A stretch of 45,898 nt of DNA, from the NCBI RefSeq assembly GCF_030149505.1, contig NZ_JASBRN010000019.1, forward strand, positions 1 to 45,898, written 5' to 3'. The notes under the pieces are model-generated. The model had not been told where the DNA came from and ran no database searches. It saw nothing but the letters and a program-made list of their open reading frames with translations. Within the stretch, counting starts at the first letter, position 1. Each line of letters begins with the position of its first letter. Positions 18,968 through 27,242 of the stretch are shown piece after piece. The translations under genes and the position numbers were made by a program. Source of the stretch: Nocardioides sp. (GTDB taxonomy: Bacteria; Actinomycetota; Actinomycetes; Propionibacteriales; Nocardioidaceae).

Positions 18968-19614
18968 CGCGCGATCGCCACCTTCCGCTCGATGACCGCC
19001 AGGGCGGCGCCGGCGCTGAGGGTGATCACGAGGTAGCCGATCGCCACGCCGGTCAGGACGGGGATGTACTCGAACCCGCGGGCGCTCGTCAGTGTGCGCC
19101 CCACGCTGTAGAGGTCGCCGCCGATGCCGAAGGCCCCCGCGACGGCGGAGTTCTTGAACATGGCGATCTGGACGCTGCCCAGCGGTGGGACGGCCGAGCG
19201 GAAGGCCTGGGGCAAGACGACCTCCCGCATGGTCTGGCTGAAGGTGAGGCCGATCGCACGAGCGGCCTCCGCCTGCCCTGCAGGGACGGCGTTGATGCCC
19301 GAGCGGAGTGCCTCGCACACGAACGCCGAGGTGTAGATGACCAACCCGACGATCCCGAAGGTGAAGAAGCTGTAGTTGATGCCCAGCTCCGGCAGCCCGA
19401 AGGCCATGAAGAACAGCACGATCGTCAGGGGGCAGTTGCGGACCACCGTGACGTAGGCCGACCCGAAGGAACGCAGGGCGGCGATGGGGGAGACCCGGAA
19501 GGCAGCGATGAGGGTGCCGAGCAGCATCGAGCCGACGAGGCTGTAGACGATGAACTCCAGCGACGTCAGGAACCCGGACCAGTAGAGGTCCAGGTTGTCG
19601 ATCACCGGTTCCAC
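18964..19614 (-). CDS. gluC: Amino-acid ABC transporter permease (GluC-like)
   Basis: 216-aa His/Glu/Gln-type permease. Hydrophobic helices, TVVRNCPLTIVLFFMAFGLPELG, and the EAA loop AEAARAIGLTFSQTMREVVLPQAF are visible. GTG 19614 has GAGGAG 6 nt upstream. It pairs with GluD to form the membrane channel driven by GluA. The gene is separated from gluB by a strong hairpin, which suggests it is expressed below the binding-protein level. Confidence 0.92.
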   Translation of the reverse strand: MEPVIDNLDLYWSGFLTSLEFIVYSLVGSMLLGTLIAAFRVSPIAALRSFGSAYVTVVRNCPLTIVLFFMAFGLPELGINYSFFTFGIVGLVIYTSAFVCEALRSGINAVPAGQAEAARAIGLTFSQTMREVVLPQAFRSAVPPLGSVQIAMFKNSAVAGAFGIGGDLYSVGRTLTSARGFEYIPVLTGVAIGYLVITLSAGAALAVIERKVAIAR

Positions 19615-19646
19615 GGCGTGCTCCTCGTCGGGTCAGGGGCGGTGTG

Positions 19647-19680
19647 CGGGTGGGGGCGCCATCGGCGGCGCCCCCACCCG
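19647..19680 (-). terminator. Intercistronic hairpin between gluB and gluC
   Basis: A perfect 14-bp GC-rich stem, CGGGTGGGGGCGCC (19647-19660) with GGCGCCCCCACCCG (19667-19680), and a 6-nt loop. It follows the gluB stop and has no U-tract. Likely a partial terminator or an mRNA 3'-end stabiliser that raises binding protein over permeases. Confidence 0.7.
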
Positions 19681-19710
19681 GTGCTCAGTCCTGCGCTGTG
19701 CGCCTGGTTG

Positions 19711-20586
19711 TCAGACGCACTCGTCGGGCTCGGGGAGCTCGGGCTCCTCGGTGCCCTCGACCTCACCGGCGGTGCGCTCCCAGGCGGCGAGGTAGGCGTC
19801 CTCGTTCTCCTGGAGCGTCTCGTTGATGAACTCGCAGAACTCGACGTCGCCCTTCTCGATCCCGATGCCGTAGGGCTCCTCGGTGAACTGCTCCCCGACG
19901 AGCTTGAACTCGCCGTCGGACTCCGAGACGAAGCCGAGCAGGATCACGTTGTCGGTCGTCACGATGTCGACCTGGCCGTTGCTCAGCGCGTCGGCACACT
20001 TGTCGTAGATGTCGAAGAGGACCAGCTGGTCGTCGTTCGCGAGGTACTCGCGGATGTTCTCCGAGGGCGTCGAGCCGGTGACGGAGCAGACCTTGAGGTC
20101 CGGGTTGTCCGCGATGTCCTCGGGGCCCTCGATGGCGTCCTGGTCGGCATTGACCATGAGCATCTGCCCGGCCTCGTAGTACGGCCCGGCAAAGGTCACG
20201 CGCTCCTTGCGCTCGTCGTTGATCGTGTACGTCGCCACGACCATGTCGACGTCGCCGTCCTCGATCACCTGCTCGCGGATGTCGGAGGTCGCCTCGACCC
20301 ACTCGATGTCCTCCTCGGCGATGCCGAGGGCGCCGGCGATGATCTTGCCGACCTCGACGTCGAAGCCCTCGGGGACGTCGTCGAGACCCAGCAGGCCGAA
20401 GCCGGGCTGGTCGAACTTCGTGCCGATCCGGATCGTGCCCGCCTCTGCGAGCTCGGCCATCGTGGTGCCGGCCTCGAAGTCGGTCTCGGAGGCGACCTCG
20501 ACCTCGTCGTCGCCACCTCCGCAGGCGGCCAGGCTGCCGGCCAGGACGAGGGCCGCTGCTGCGGACCCGAGCTTGCTGAATCGCAT
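19711..20586 (-). CDS. gluB: Amino-acid ABC transporter substrate-binding lipoprotein (GluB-like)
   Basis: 291 aa. The signal peptide ends in the lipobox LAAC with Cys22 as lipidation site, so the mature protein is anchored on the outer face of the membrane. The body is a type II periplasmic-binding fold: TIRIGTKFDQPGFG, GFDVEVGKIIAGALG, and DMVVATYTINDERKERVTFAGPYYEAGQ, the typical SBP_bac_3 hinge motif. ATG 20586 follows AAGGAGAAGAGAAGG. It captures glutamate or another polar amino acid; the ligand is assigned from operon order only. The C-terminus is rich in Glu/Pro. Confidence 0.93.
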   Translation of the reverse strand: MRFSKLGSAAAALVLAGSLAACGGGDDEVEVASETDFEAGTTMAELAEAGTIRIGTKFDQPGFGLLGLDDVPEGFDVEVGKIIAGALGIAEEDIEWVEATSDIREQVIEDGDVDMVVATYTINDERKERVTFAGPYYEAGQMLMVNADQDAIEGPEDIADNPDLKVCSVTGSTPSENIREYLANDDQLVLFDIYDKCADALSNGQVDIVTTDNVILLGFVSESDGEFKLVGEQFTEEPYGIGIEKGDVEFCEFINETLQENEDAYLAAWERTAGEVEGTEEPELPEPDECV

Positions 20587-20684
20587 CCTTCTCTTCTCCT
20601 TCTTCCGAGTTCGACAGGCGTCGAGGTGGGGGATTGCGTCGGGGGTGCGGGGGGAGGGCCTGGCCTCGGGGTGGGTGCTGCGCC

Positions 20685-21458
20685 TCAGTGCTTGAGGATC
20701 TTGCCGAGGAAGTCCTGGGCCCGCTCCGAGCGCGGGTTGGTGAAGAACTCCTCCGGGGTGCCCTCCTCGACGATCGCGCCGTCGGCCATGAAGACGACCC
20801 GGTCGGCGGCCGTGCGGGCGAAGCCCATCTCGTGGGTGACCACGACCATCGTCATGCCCTGGCGCGCCAGGTCGACCATGACGTCGAGGACCTCCTTGAT
20901 CATCTCCGGGTCCAGCGCGGAGGTCGGCTCGTCGAAGAGCATCACCTTCGGGTCCATCGCCAGCGCGCGGGCGATGGCGACGCGCTGCTGCTGGCCGCCG
21001 GAGAGCTGGGCGGGGTACTTCGCGGACTGGTGGGCGATGCCGACGCGGTCGAGCAGCTCGAGGCCGCGCTTCTCGGCCTCGGCCTTCTTCTGGCCCCGGA
21101 CCTTGATCGGGCCGAGGGTGACGTTCTCGAGGATCGTCTTGTGGGCGAAGAGGTTGAAGCTCTGGAACACCATGCCGACCTCGGCGCGCAGCCTGGCCAG
21201 CTCCTTGCCCTCCTGCGGCAGCGGCTGCCCGTCGAGCGTGATGGTGCCCTTGTCGATGGTCTCGAGCCGGTTGATCGTGCGGCACAGCGTCGACTTGCCC
21301 GAGCCGGAGGGACCGATGACGACGACGACCTCGCCGCGGGCGACGCTGAGGTTGATGTCCTGCAGGACGTGCAGGTCGCCGAACCACTTGTCGACGTGCT
21401 CCAGCACCACGAGCGGGGCACCGTTCGCTGCGCTGACCCCCGAGTCGGACTGCGTCAT
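20685..21458 (-). CDS. gluA: Amino-acid ABC transporter ATP-binding protein (GluA-like)
   Basis: 257-aa ATPase energising the importer. Walker A GPSGSGKS at 49-56, the Q-loop in [12 protein letters not shown], signature LSGGQQQR, Walker [15 protein letters not shown] and H-loop VVTHEMGFA are all intact. It is the first gene of a minus-strand operon, gluA-gluB-gluC-gluD plus one, as in Corynebacterium. ATG 21458 lies 8 nt after a TAGGGT -10 (21467-21472), suggesting a short or absent leader. Confidence 0.95.
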   Translation of the reverse strand: MTQSDSGVSAANGAPLVVLEHVDKWFGDLHVLQDINLSVARGEVVVVIGPSGSGKSTLCRTINRLETIDKGTITLDGQPLPQEGKELARLRAEVGMVFQSFNLFAHKTILENVTLGPIKVRGQKKAEAEKRGLELLDRVGIAHQSAKYPAQLSGGQQQRVAIARALAMDPKVMLFDEPTSALDPEMIKEVLDVMVDLARQGMTMVVVTHEMGFARTAADRVVFMADGAIVEEGTPEEFFTNPRSERAQDFLGKILKH

Positions 21459-21466
21459 GGACCAGC

Positions 21467-21472
21467 ACCCTA
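21467..21472 (-). promoter_or_regulatory. -10 hexamer TAGGGT of the glu operon
   Basis: On the minus strand TAGGGT is followed by 8 nt and ATG 21458. It lies in the 95-bp gap after the PHP gene. Confidence 0.5.
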
Positions 21473-21553
21473 GTCACACCGGAGTGACCCGCGCCACGGC
21501 CGCGGCAGCGGGGGAGGGTCCCGATCAGGTCACGATCGGGTCGCGGCGACCGG

Positions 21554-23107
21554 TCAGCCCCGGGGGTGCTCGCCCAGGAACACCGGGTTGGTCAGGGCGA
21601 CCATCGCCAGGCCCGGCACGCCCGCGAGCGGGTCGAGCACCGGGGCGCCGTCGAGGCGGCGTACCTCGGCGCGGACGAAGGACGCGAGCACGGCCGGCAC
21701 CCGCACCGCAACCTCGGCGCCACCTTCGTCGTCGGTCACGGCACCACCGACGACACCCACCGGCCCGCGCAGCTGGGCCAAGCAGCCGGGGGCGCCGGCG
21801 ACGGTGAGGCGTACGTCGACGAGGTCCGTCGCCGAAGCCCCGAGCGCCTCCCCGCAGGTGGCCGTGCGGTCCCCGAGCGAGGCGGTGAGGGAGAGGTCGA
21901 CGGCGCTGGACTCCGCGATCCACGAGTGCCCGCCGCGCAGGCCCTGCACCACCGCAGGCGTCGAGAGGGTGCCGGCGCGCACGACGGTCTGGGGGAGACC
22001 CACGACCTGGCCCTCGGTGTGGGAGTCGCTGCTGCCCATCACCGGCACGTAGGTCCCAGCCACGAGCATCGCGTGCCACGCCTCGACCGCGACCTGGTCG
22101 TCGAGGGTCCAGGGGCCGTTCCAGATCTCGACGAGGTCCATGGCGGCGTACGTCGGGTCGAAGCCCCACGTCGATCCCGGCCCGGGCGCGAACGGGTGCG
22201 CGGTGACCGCGAGGCCGCCGACCCCGCGGACCCGCTCGGTGAAGGTGGCGAGCGCGTCGTCCTCGGGGCGGTAGCGCCAGTCGATCCACGTGCCCGCCGG
22301 CAGCCCGAGCGCGAGCCAGTGGCCGGCGCGGGTCGTGACCTCCTCGCCGTTGACGACGAGGAGGTCGTCGGGGGCGTGCCGGCCCCAGGTCAGCTGGGCG
22401 GAGGAGGTGTTGTGCTCGGTCGAGCCGATGAAGTCCAGGCCCGCCTCACGGGCGAGCGCGGCCAGTGAGGCCTGGGTGTGCCGCCCGTCGGAGTGGACGG
22501 TGTGGAGGTGGCAGTCGCCGCGGTACCACCCCGGGCCCGTGCCGGGGACCCGTCGCGGGGCGGGCTGGGGTCGGAACCGGCGGCGCTCGCGGCCGAAGTG
22601 GAGCGTCACGCGCACCTCGTAGTCCACGCCCGGCGGCACGACCGCGAAGGGTCCGAGCGCGACGTGCCAGGTGCCTGCGGTGATCGGGCCGGCGAGGTAG
22701 CCCGGCGTCGCGCGACGGGCGCTGATCCGGAAGGAGTCGCGGGCCCCGCCCGACCAGCCGCGGAGCCCGGTGGCGCCGTTCCCGTCGTCCAGGTCGGTGC
22801 CGCGCGGGTCGAAGATGCCGATGTCGATCACGTTGGCGCTGAAGCCGAGCCCGGTGTCGGTCTTCTCGTAGGAGTAGGACACCTCGATCTCCCGGACCCC
22901 GGGCGGCACCTCGACCGGCAGGTAGTGCCAGTCGGGGGTCGCGACCCCGCTGAAGGAGCCGATGTAGGTCTCGGTGCGGCTCTCACCGGCCGCGGCCGGG
23001 TCGAAGCGGAGCACGGCCGCGGTCGTCACCAGGCCCGTGGAGCCGGCCAGCAGCGCACGTCGGCTCGCGGTCACGGGCCGGCGGGAGTGGTGCTCGCAGG
23101 TGCACAT
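21554..23107 (-). CDS. Tat-exported PHP-domain (CehA/McbA-like) metallohydrolase
   Basis: 517 aa. A twin-arginine signal (ASRRALLAG, Arg16-Arg17, then a hydrophobic stretch ending AAA) directs folded export. A beta-rich N-terminal domain is followed by a PHP phosphoesterase domain with metal-binding motifs [36 protein letters not shown] and GSSDSHTEG. CehA/McbA family members hydrolyse phospho- or carbamate esters; the substrate here is unknown. ATG 23107 is preferred, since the longer reading would run into the divergent miaB start. The miaB gene begins 67 bp away on the other strand. Confidence 0.88.
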   Translation of the reverse strand: MCTCEHHSRRPVTASRRALLAGSTGLVTTAAVLRFDPAAAGESRTETYIGSFSGVATPDWHYLPVEVPPGVREIEVSYSYEKTDTGLGFSANVIDIGIFDPRGTDLDDGNGATGLRGWSGGARDSFRISARRATPGYLAGPITAGTWHVALGPFAVVPPGVDYEVRVTLHFGRERRRFRPQPAPRRVPGTGPGWYRGDCHLHTVHSDGRHTQASLAALAREAGLDFIGSTEHNTSSAQLTWGRHAPDDLLVVNGEEVTTRAGHWLALGLPAGTWIDWRYRPEDDALATFTERVRGVGGLAVTAHPFAPGPGSTWGFDPTYAAMDLVEIWNGPWTLDDQVAVEAWHAMLVAGTYVPVMGSSDSHTEGQVVGLPQTVVRAGTLSTPAVVQGLRGGHSWIAESSAVDLSLTASLGDRTATCGEALGASATDLVDVRLTVAGAPGCLAQLRGPVGVVGGAVTDDEGGAEVAVRVPAVLASFVRAEVRRLDGAPVLDPLAGVPGLAMVALTNPVFLGEHPRG

Positions 23108-23174
23108 GACCGGTCCAACGAGGGACGGCGGGATTCGGGACGCGCCCGTGCGCCGCCGTACCCTGAGCGGCGTC

Positions 23175-24644
23175 ATGCGCACCTACGAGGTACGCACCTA
23201 CGGGTGCCAGATGAACGTCCACGACTCCGAGCGGCTCAGCGGACTGCTCGAGGACGCGGGCTACGCGCGTGCCGCCACCGGCGAGCGGCCCGACGTGGTC
23301 GTCTTCAACACCTGCGCGGTGCGCGAGAACGCCGACAACAAGCTCTACGGCAACCTCGGCCACCTCGCGCCGGTGAAGGCCGAGCACCCCGGGATGCAGA
23401 TCGCCGTCGGCGGCTGCCTGGCGCAGAAGGACCGCGACACGATCACCCGCACGGCGCCGTACGTCGACGTCGTCTTCGGCACCCACAACATCGGCTCTCT
23501 GCCGGTGCTGCTGGAGCGCGCGCGGGTGCAGCAGGAGGCCCAGGTCGAGATCCTGGAGAGCCTCGACGTCTTCCCCTCGACGCTGCCCACCAAGAGGGAG
23601 AGCGCGTACGCCGCCTGGGTGTCGGTGTCGGTGGGTTGCAACAACACCTGCACCTTCTGCATCGTCCCGGCGCTGCGCGGCAAGGAGAAGGACCGGCGAC
23701 CCGGCGACATCCTGGCCGAGGTCGAGGCGCTCGTGGCCGAGGGCGTCTCGGAGGTCACCCTGCTCGGGCAGAACGTCAACGCCTACGGCGTGGAGTTCGG
23801 CGACCGGCAGGCCTTCTCCAAGCTGCTGCGCGCGTGCGGCGAGATCGAGGGCCTCGAGCGGGTGCGCTTCACCAGCCCGCACCCGGCGGAGTTCACCGAC
23901 GACGTCATCGACGCGATGGCCGAGACCCCCAACGTCATGCCCAGCCTGCACATGCCGCTGCAGTCCGGCTCGGACCGGCTGCTGAGGGAGATGCGCCGCT
24001 CCTACCGCTCGGCGAAGTACCTCGGCATCCTCGAGCGGGTGCGCGAGCGGATCCCGCACGCCGCCATCACCACCGACATCATCGTCGGCTTCCCCGGCGA
24101 GACCGAGGAGGACTTCCTCGAGACGATGCGGGTCGTGCGGGAGTCGCGCTTCGCCAGCGCCTTCACCTTCCAGTACTCCAAGCGCCCCGGCACCCCCGCC
24201 GCCGACCTGCCCGACCAGGTACCCGCCGACGTGGTCAAGGACCGCTACGGCCGGCTCGTCGACCTCGTCAACGAGATCGCCTGGGAGGAGAACAAGGCGG
24301 TCGTCGGGCGCACCGTCGAGCTCATGGTCGCCGAGGGCGAGGGCCGCAAGGACTCCGAGACCCAGCGGCTCTCCGGGAGGGCCCCGGACAACCGGCTCGT
24401 GCACTTCGCGGCGCCCGAGGAGGCGGTGCGGCCGGGCGACATGGTCACGGTCGAGGTCACGTACGCCGCGCCCCACCACCTCGTCGCCGACCGGGTGCTG
24501 TCGGTGCGTCGTACCCGCTCGGGTGACGCGTGGGAGGCCCGGGCCACGGGACAGGCCCCCGCAGGTGCGTCCGCGGGCGTGGGCCTCGGCATGCCGACCG
24601 TCGGCGTGCCCGCGCCGCTCCCGGACGCCCCCGCCTGCCGCTGA
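23175..24644 (+). CDS. miaB: tRNA-2-methylthio-N6-isopentenyladenosine37 synthase
   Basis: 489-aa radical-SAM methylthiotransferase that adds a methylthio group to i6A37 of tRNA. The N-terminal UPF0004 cluster Cys are Cys11, Cys47 and Cys81. The radical-SAM triad CxxxCxxC is Cys155, Cys159 and Cys162, and a C-terminal TRAM domain spans about residues 375-445. It depends on the product of MiaA, which is encoded 4 kb downstream. ATG 23175 follows a TACCCT hexamer by 11 nt. The Ala/Gly/Pro-rich last 35 residues are not part of any domain. Confidence 0.97.
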   Translation: MRTYEVRTYGCQMNVHDSERLSGLLEDAGYARAATGERPDVVVFNTCAVRENADNKLYGNLGHLAPVKAEHPGMQIAVGGCLAQKDRDTITRTAPYVDVVFGTHNIGSLPVLLERARVQQEAQVEILESLDVFPSTLPTKRESAYAAWVSVSVGCNNTCTFCIVPALRGKEKDRRPGDILAEVEALVAEGVSEVTLLGQNVNAYGVEFGDRQAFSKLLRACGEIEGLERVRFTSPHPAEFTDDVIDAMAETPNVMPSLHMPLQSGSDRLLREMRRSYRSAKYLGILERVRERIPHAAITTDIIVGFPGETEEDFLETMRVVRESRFASAFTFQYSKRPGTPAADLPDQVPADVVKDRYGRLVDLVNEIAWEENKAVVGRTVELMVAEGEGRKDSETQRLSGRAPDNRLVHFAAPEEAVRPGDMVTVEVTYAAPHHLVADRVLSVRRTRSGDAWEARATGQAPAGASAGVGLGMPTVGVPAPLPDAPACR

Positions 24645-24658
24645 GCCCTCTCTTCACC

Positions 24659-24664
24659 TACAGT
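24659..24664 (+). promoter_or_regulatory. -10 hexamer TACAGT of the peptidase gene
   Basis: TACAGT is followed by 7 nt and GTG 24672. This gives a leaderless start. Confidence 0.5.
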
Positions 24665-24671
24665 CCGGCGG

Positions 24672-25400
24672 GTGCCCGCCGACCAGCCCACGATCCTGGC
24701 CACCTCCGGTGGCGCCGTCGCCGCCGAGCGCATCCGCTGGGGCGTCGGCCCGCTCACCGACCTGGCCGTCGACCTCTCCGGGGTCTCCGGCCGCGCCCCG
24801 AAGGTGTGCTTCCTGGGCACCGCCTGCGGTGACTCGCCCGCCCTCGTGCGCGACTTCTACGACGCCGCGCAGGCGCGCGGCTTCCACGGGTCGCACCTGC
24901 AGCTGTTCACGATGCCCAACGTCGAGGACACCACCGCCCACCTGCTCGAGCAGGACGTCGTGTGGGTGTGGGGCGGCTCGGTCGCGGGACTGCTGGCGAT
25001 GTGGCGGCTGCACGGCGTGGACGAGGCGATGCGCACGGCGTGGGAGGCCGGCGTCGTGCTGACCGGGGTCTCGGCCGGGTCGATCTGCTGGCACGTCGGC
25101 GGCACCACCGACTCCTTCGGTCCCGAGCTGCGGCCGATCACCAACGGACTCGGCCTGCTGCCGTGGAGCAACGGCGTGCACTACGACTCCGAGGAGCAGC
25201 GGCGCCCGCTCTTCCAGTCCCTCGTCGCCGACGGCACCCTGCCCACCGGCTACGCCACCGACGACGGCGCGGGGCTGCTCTACCGCGGCACCGAGATGGT
25301 GCAGGCCTACGCCGAGCGCGACGGCGCCGGCGCCTACCTCGTCGAGCGCGGCCCGGACGGGCAGGCGGTCGAGACCGAGTTGGACGTCACCCGCCTCTGA
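24672..25400 (+). CDS. Peptidase E (S51 family)
   Basis: 242 aa, related to aspartyl dipeptidases (PepE) and cyanophycinase. The class I glutamine-amidotransferase-like fold shows VWVWGGSVAGLLAMWR and the nucleophile elbow GVSAGSICW with Ser134. LPWSNGVHYDSE provides the later His. It is expected in the cytosol, cleaving Asp-X dipeptides or a related peptide. Start GTG 24672 is set by the -10 hexamer. The gene is convergent with the small-protein operon, and the gap holds tandem repeats. Confidence 0.9.
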   Translation: MPADQPTILATSGGAVAAERIRWGVGPLTDLAVDLSGVSGRAPKVCFLGTACGDSPALVRDFYDAAQARGFHGSHLQLFTMPNVEDTTAHLLEQDVVWVWGGSVAGLLAMWRLHGVDEAMRTAWEAGVVLTGVSAGSICWHVGGTTDSFGPELRPITNGLGLLPWSNGVHYDSEEQRRPLFQSLVADGTLPTGYATDDGAGLLYRGTEMVQAYAERDGAGAYLVERGPDGQAVETELDVTRL

Positions 25401-25489
25401 CGCTCGGCCGCAGCCCCGCCGGTCCGACGGCTCGCCCTTGCCCGTCGCAGCGGCCCACGGTCGACGCGGCCCACCTGCCACGCTGCAGT

Positions 25490-25625
25490 CGAGGTGCGAG
25501 TCGAGGTGCGGGTCGAGGCCCACGGACGCGGAGGAACGCGTCTTCAGGCCTCGGGTCACACCTCGACCCGGGCCATGGGTCACACCTCGCCCCAGGCCTC
25601 GAGTCACACCTCGACCCGGCCTCGG
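25490..25625. repeat. 24-bp tandem repeat with inverted flank
   Basis: GTCACACCTCG occurs at 25555, 25579 and 25603, a period of exactly 24 bp, within units GGCCTCGGGTCACACCTCGA and variants. The left side (about 25490-25520) carries the reverse-complement theme TCGAGGTGCGGG with a period of 12, so the block can fold back on itself. It lies between two convergent genes and may terminate both. The 24-bp period equals 8 codons, but no real gene is supported. Confidence 0.65.
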
Positions 25626-25640
25626 CAGCAACGCCCGGGG

Positions 25641-25976
25641 TCAGCGGCCGGTGTCGTAGGGCTGGTCCTCCGAGCGCGGGTCGAGCCGGGGGTAGCCCGC
25701 CTTCGGCGGCAGCCCGTCCGGGTTCTCCTCGACCCCGCCGGCGGACTGCTCGGGAGGTACGTCGCCGCCCGGCTCGGTGGGACCGGTGTAGCGGACCCCG
25801 TCGGTGCCGTGCTGGCCGGGCCCGGTCGGCCCCTCGCGCTCGCTGCTGACACCCATGCCACCGGCGAGCTCGTCGTTGCTGTTGCGGACGTCGTCGGGCT
25901 CGCGGCCGGTCGCGGGATCCACCGAGGCGCGCCGGTCGTCGCCCGCGGGGTCCGGGGTCGGGTGGGTGCGGCTCAT
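25641..25976 (-). CDS. Hypothetical acidic, low-complexity protein
   Basis: 111 aa, not recognised. Rich in Pro, Gly, Asp and Glu, with no hydrophobic segment and probably disordered (DPAGDDRRASVDPATGREPDD...). Calling it a gene rests on its ATG at 25976 overlapping the upstream stop (ATGA) within a chain of five such overlaps. The C-terminus PKAGYPRLDPRSEDQPYDTGR looks more ordered. It is the last gene of the operon and faces a tandem repeat. No function can be given. Confidence 0.65.
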   Translation of the reverse strand: MSRTHPTPDPAGDDRRASVDPATGREPDDVRNSNDELAGGMGVSSEREGPTGPGQHGTDGVRYTGPTEPGGDVPPEQSAGGVEENPDGLPPKAGYPRLDPRSEDQPYDTGR

Positions 25977-26260
25977 GCCGGCGCCTCGTCGGGGTGGTTG
26001 CCGTCGCTGCTGCCGTCCTCACTGCGGGTCGCCTCGGTGCTGGTGTCCTCGCCCTCGCGGGTCCCAGCGGGTGCCCCCTCGGTGGCGGGGTTGGCGTCGG
26101 CGGAGACGTCCGGCACGAGCGGCTCGGTGATCCGGTCCAGGACGGCGTCGACGCCGCCGGCGTGCAGCTGGGGGGCCTCGGCCTCCGGCTCCGGCATGGG
26201 GCCGAGGTCGTCCTCGGCCCCGGCCGCCTCAGGCTGGGTCGTGCTCTCTGGTGTGCTCAC
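25973..26260 (-). CDS. Hypothetical acidic protein
   Basis: 95 aa from GTG 26260, which has GGGAAGGGAGCC just upstream inside the end of the Nudix gene (32-bp overlap). The sequence is Glu/Pro/Thr-rich and mostly disordered, with one plausible helix, VDAVLDRITEPLVPD. No signal peptide or known domain. It is coupled by ATGA to the 111-aa gene downstream. Codon use is compatible with coding but the protein is not recognised. Confidence 0.6.
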   Translation of the reverse strand: MSTPESTTQPEAAGAEDDLGPMPEPEAEAPQLHAGGVDAVLDRITEPLVPDVSADANPATEGAPAGTREGEDTSTEATRSEDGSSDGNHPDEAPA

Positions 26261-26786
26261 GGGTGGCTCCCTTCCCGCCGGCCCCTCCGCCGGCGAACCC
26301 GAAGGTCGAGTAGGCACCGATGGTTCCCGCTCGCAGCCCGTCCAGAACCACCCGCTCGTGCGGCACGACCGGACCCGGGAGGGAGTCGAGCTCGTCGAGC
26401 GCCACCCACCGCAGCCCGCCCGACTTGGTCGGCTCGGTCACCCGGGGCTCCCCGGTCCAGGTGCGGCTGGTGAAGAAGAAGTCGACCCGCTCGTCGATCG
26501 GCAGGTCGTTGGCCGTGCGCTGCATCGTGGTGAGGTGCTCCAGCTCGAGCCCGTCCACGCCGAGCTCCTCGCGGGCCTCGCGGTGCGCGGCGTCGTACGC
26601 CGTCTCGCCGCGCTCCACGTGGCCGGCCGCGCCGGAGGCCCAGTGCCCGTCCATGAACGCGACGCCCTGGCGCAGCTGCAGCAGCACCTCGGGGCCGGTG
26701 GCGCCGTCGCGCAGCAGCAGGACGTAGGAGGCGGGCACGACGACGAAGCGACCCTCGTGCGGGTCGCCGGTGTGCGGGTGGGTCAC
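26229..26786 (-). CDS. Nudix hydrolase
   Basis: 185 aa. A complete Nudix box is visible: GHVERGETAYDAAHREAREELGV matches Gx5Ex7REUxEExGU, which binds Mg2+ and hydrolyses nucleoside-diphosphate-X compounds. The preceding YVLLLRDGATGPEVLLQLRQG and the late VDFFFTSRTWTGEPRVTEPTK are typical strands of the fold. The last 15-20 residues are Gly-rich and charged. It starts at GTG 26786 in an overlap with the 55-aa gene. The substrate is unknown. It is a single metabolic enzyme inside an operon of small acidic proteins. Confidence 0.88.
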   Translation of the reverse strand: MTHPHTGDPHEGRFVVVPASYVLLLRDGATGPEVLLQLRQGVAFMDGHWASGAAGHVERGETAYDAAHREAREELGVDGLELEHLTTMQRTANDLPIDERVDFFFTSRTWTGEPRVTEPTKSGGLRWVALDELDSLPGPVVPHERVVLDGLRAGTIGAYSTFGFAGGGAGGKGATREHTREHDPA

Positions 26787-26950
26787 TGGCTGGGCTCGTC
26801 CTCGGTGGTGCCCGCGTTGTGCTCCTGTTCGGCCTTCTCTGCGGCACCGGGCCCGGAGCCGTCGGGCAGCTCGCCCTCGTGCTCGCCCGGCGGTGTGCCC
26901 TCGGTGGGGAGCGTCGGCTCGTCGCGCTCCTCCGGGATGGGGGCGGTCAC
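26783..26950 (-). CDS. Small acidic hypothetical protein (55 aa)
   Basis: 55 aa from GTG 26950, whose first bases overlap the antitoxin-like gene's stop (GTGA). Its own TGA overlaps the Nudix GTG. It is Glu/Pro-rich, without hydrophobic residues in blocks, and likely disordered. Support comes only from the two perfect stop-start overlaps. Confidence 0.55.
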   Translation of the reverse strand: MTAPIPEERDEPTLPTEGTPPGEHEGELPDGSGPGAAEKAEQEHNAGTTEDEPSQ

Positions 26951-27195
26951 GGGGTGTCGTCCGTCCGCGGGTAGGTCTTCGGCGGGTTGTCGGGCGGCAG
27001 GTCGTCCTTCTTGCCGTCCAGCTTCTCCAGCCCGCTCTTCGCGGCCTTGACGCCCTTGGCGATCTTGTCGCTGTGCTTGCGACCGGTGCGCTTGTCGGCC
27101 TCGACGGCCGCCTTGTCCAGGCCCTTGGCGATCTTGTCGCCGTGCTTGTCCACGGCGCTGGTCAGCTGCTTCTTCGCCTTGTCCAGAAAGCTCAT
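26947..27195 (-). CDS. MT0933-like antitoxin-family protein
   Basis: 82 aa. MSFLDKAKKQLTSAVDKHGDKIAKGLDKAAVEADKRTGRKHSDKIAKG matches the pattern of the actinobacterial MT0933/Rv0909 antitoxin family. That pattern is a short amphipathic Lys-rich helix pair with two DKIAKG repeats, then a disordered tail. ATG 27195 has GAGGAGG 5 nt upstream and is the first gene of the five-gene operon. No toxin-like partner is recognisable beside it. The antitoxin label is a family name, not a demonstrated role here. Confidence 0.75.
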   Translation of the reverse strand: MSFLDKAKKQLTSAVDKHGDKIAKGLDKAAVEADKRTGRKHSDKIAKGVKAAKSGLEKLDGKKDDLPPDNPPKTYPRTDDTP

Positions 27196-27230
27196 CGGAC
27201 CTCCTCGCAGGTGTGGAACGGAACCGTTGC

Positions 27231-27236
27231 CACACT
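27231..27236 (+). promoter_or_regulatory. -10 hexamer CACACT of miaA
   Basis: CACACT is followed by 6 nt and ATG 27243. An alternative TAGCCT (27236-27241) overlaps it. Confidence 0.4.
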
Positions 27237-27242
27237 AGCCTC

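Noticed and set aside
25555..25625. CRISPR-like array
   Set aside because: The 24-bp units are contiguous with no unique spacers and no cas genes.
26229..27195. A toxin partner for the MT0933-type protein
   Set aside because: The neighbours are a Nudix hydrolase and disordered acidic proteins. None shows a known toxin fold.
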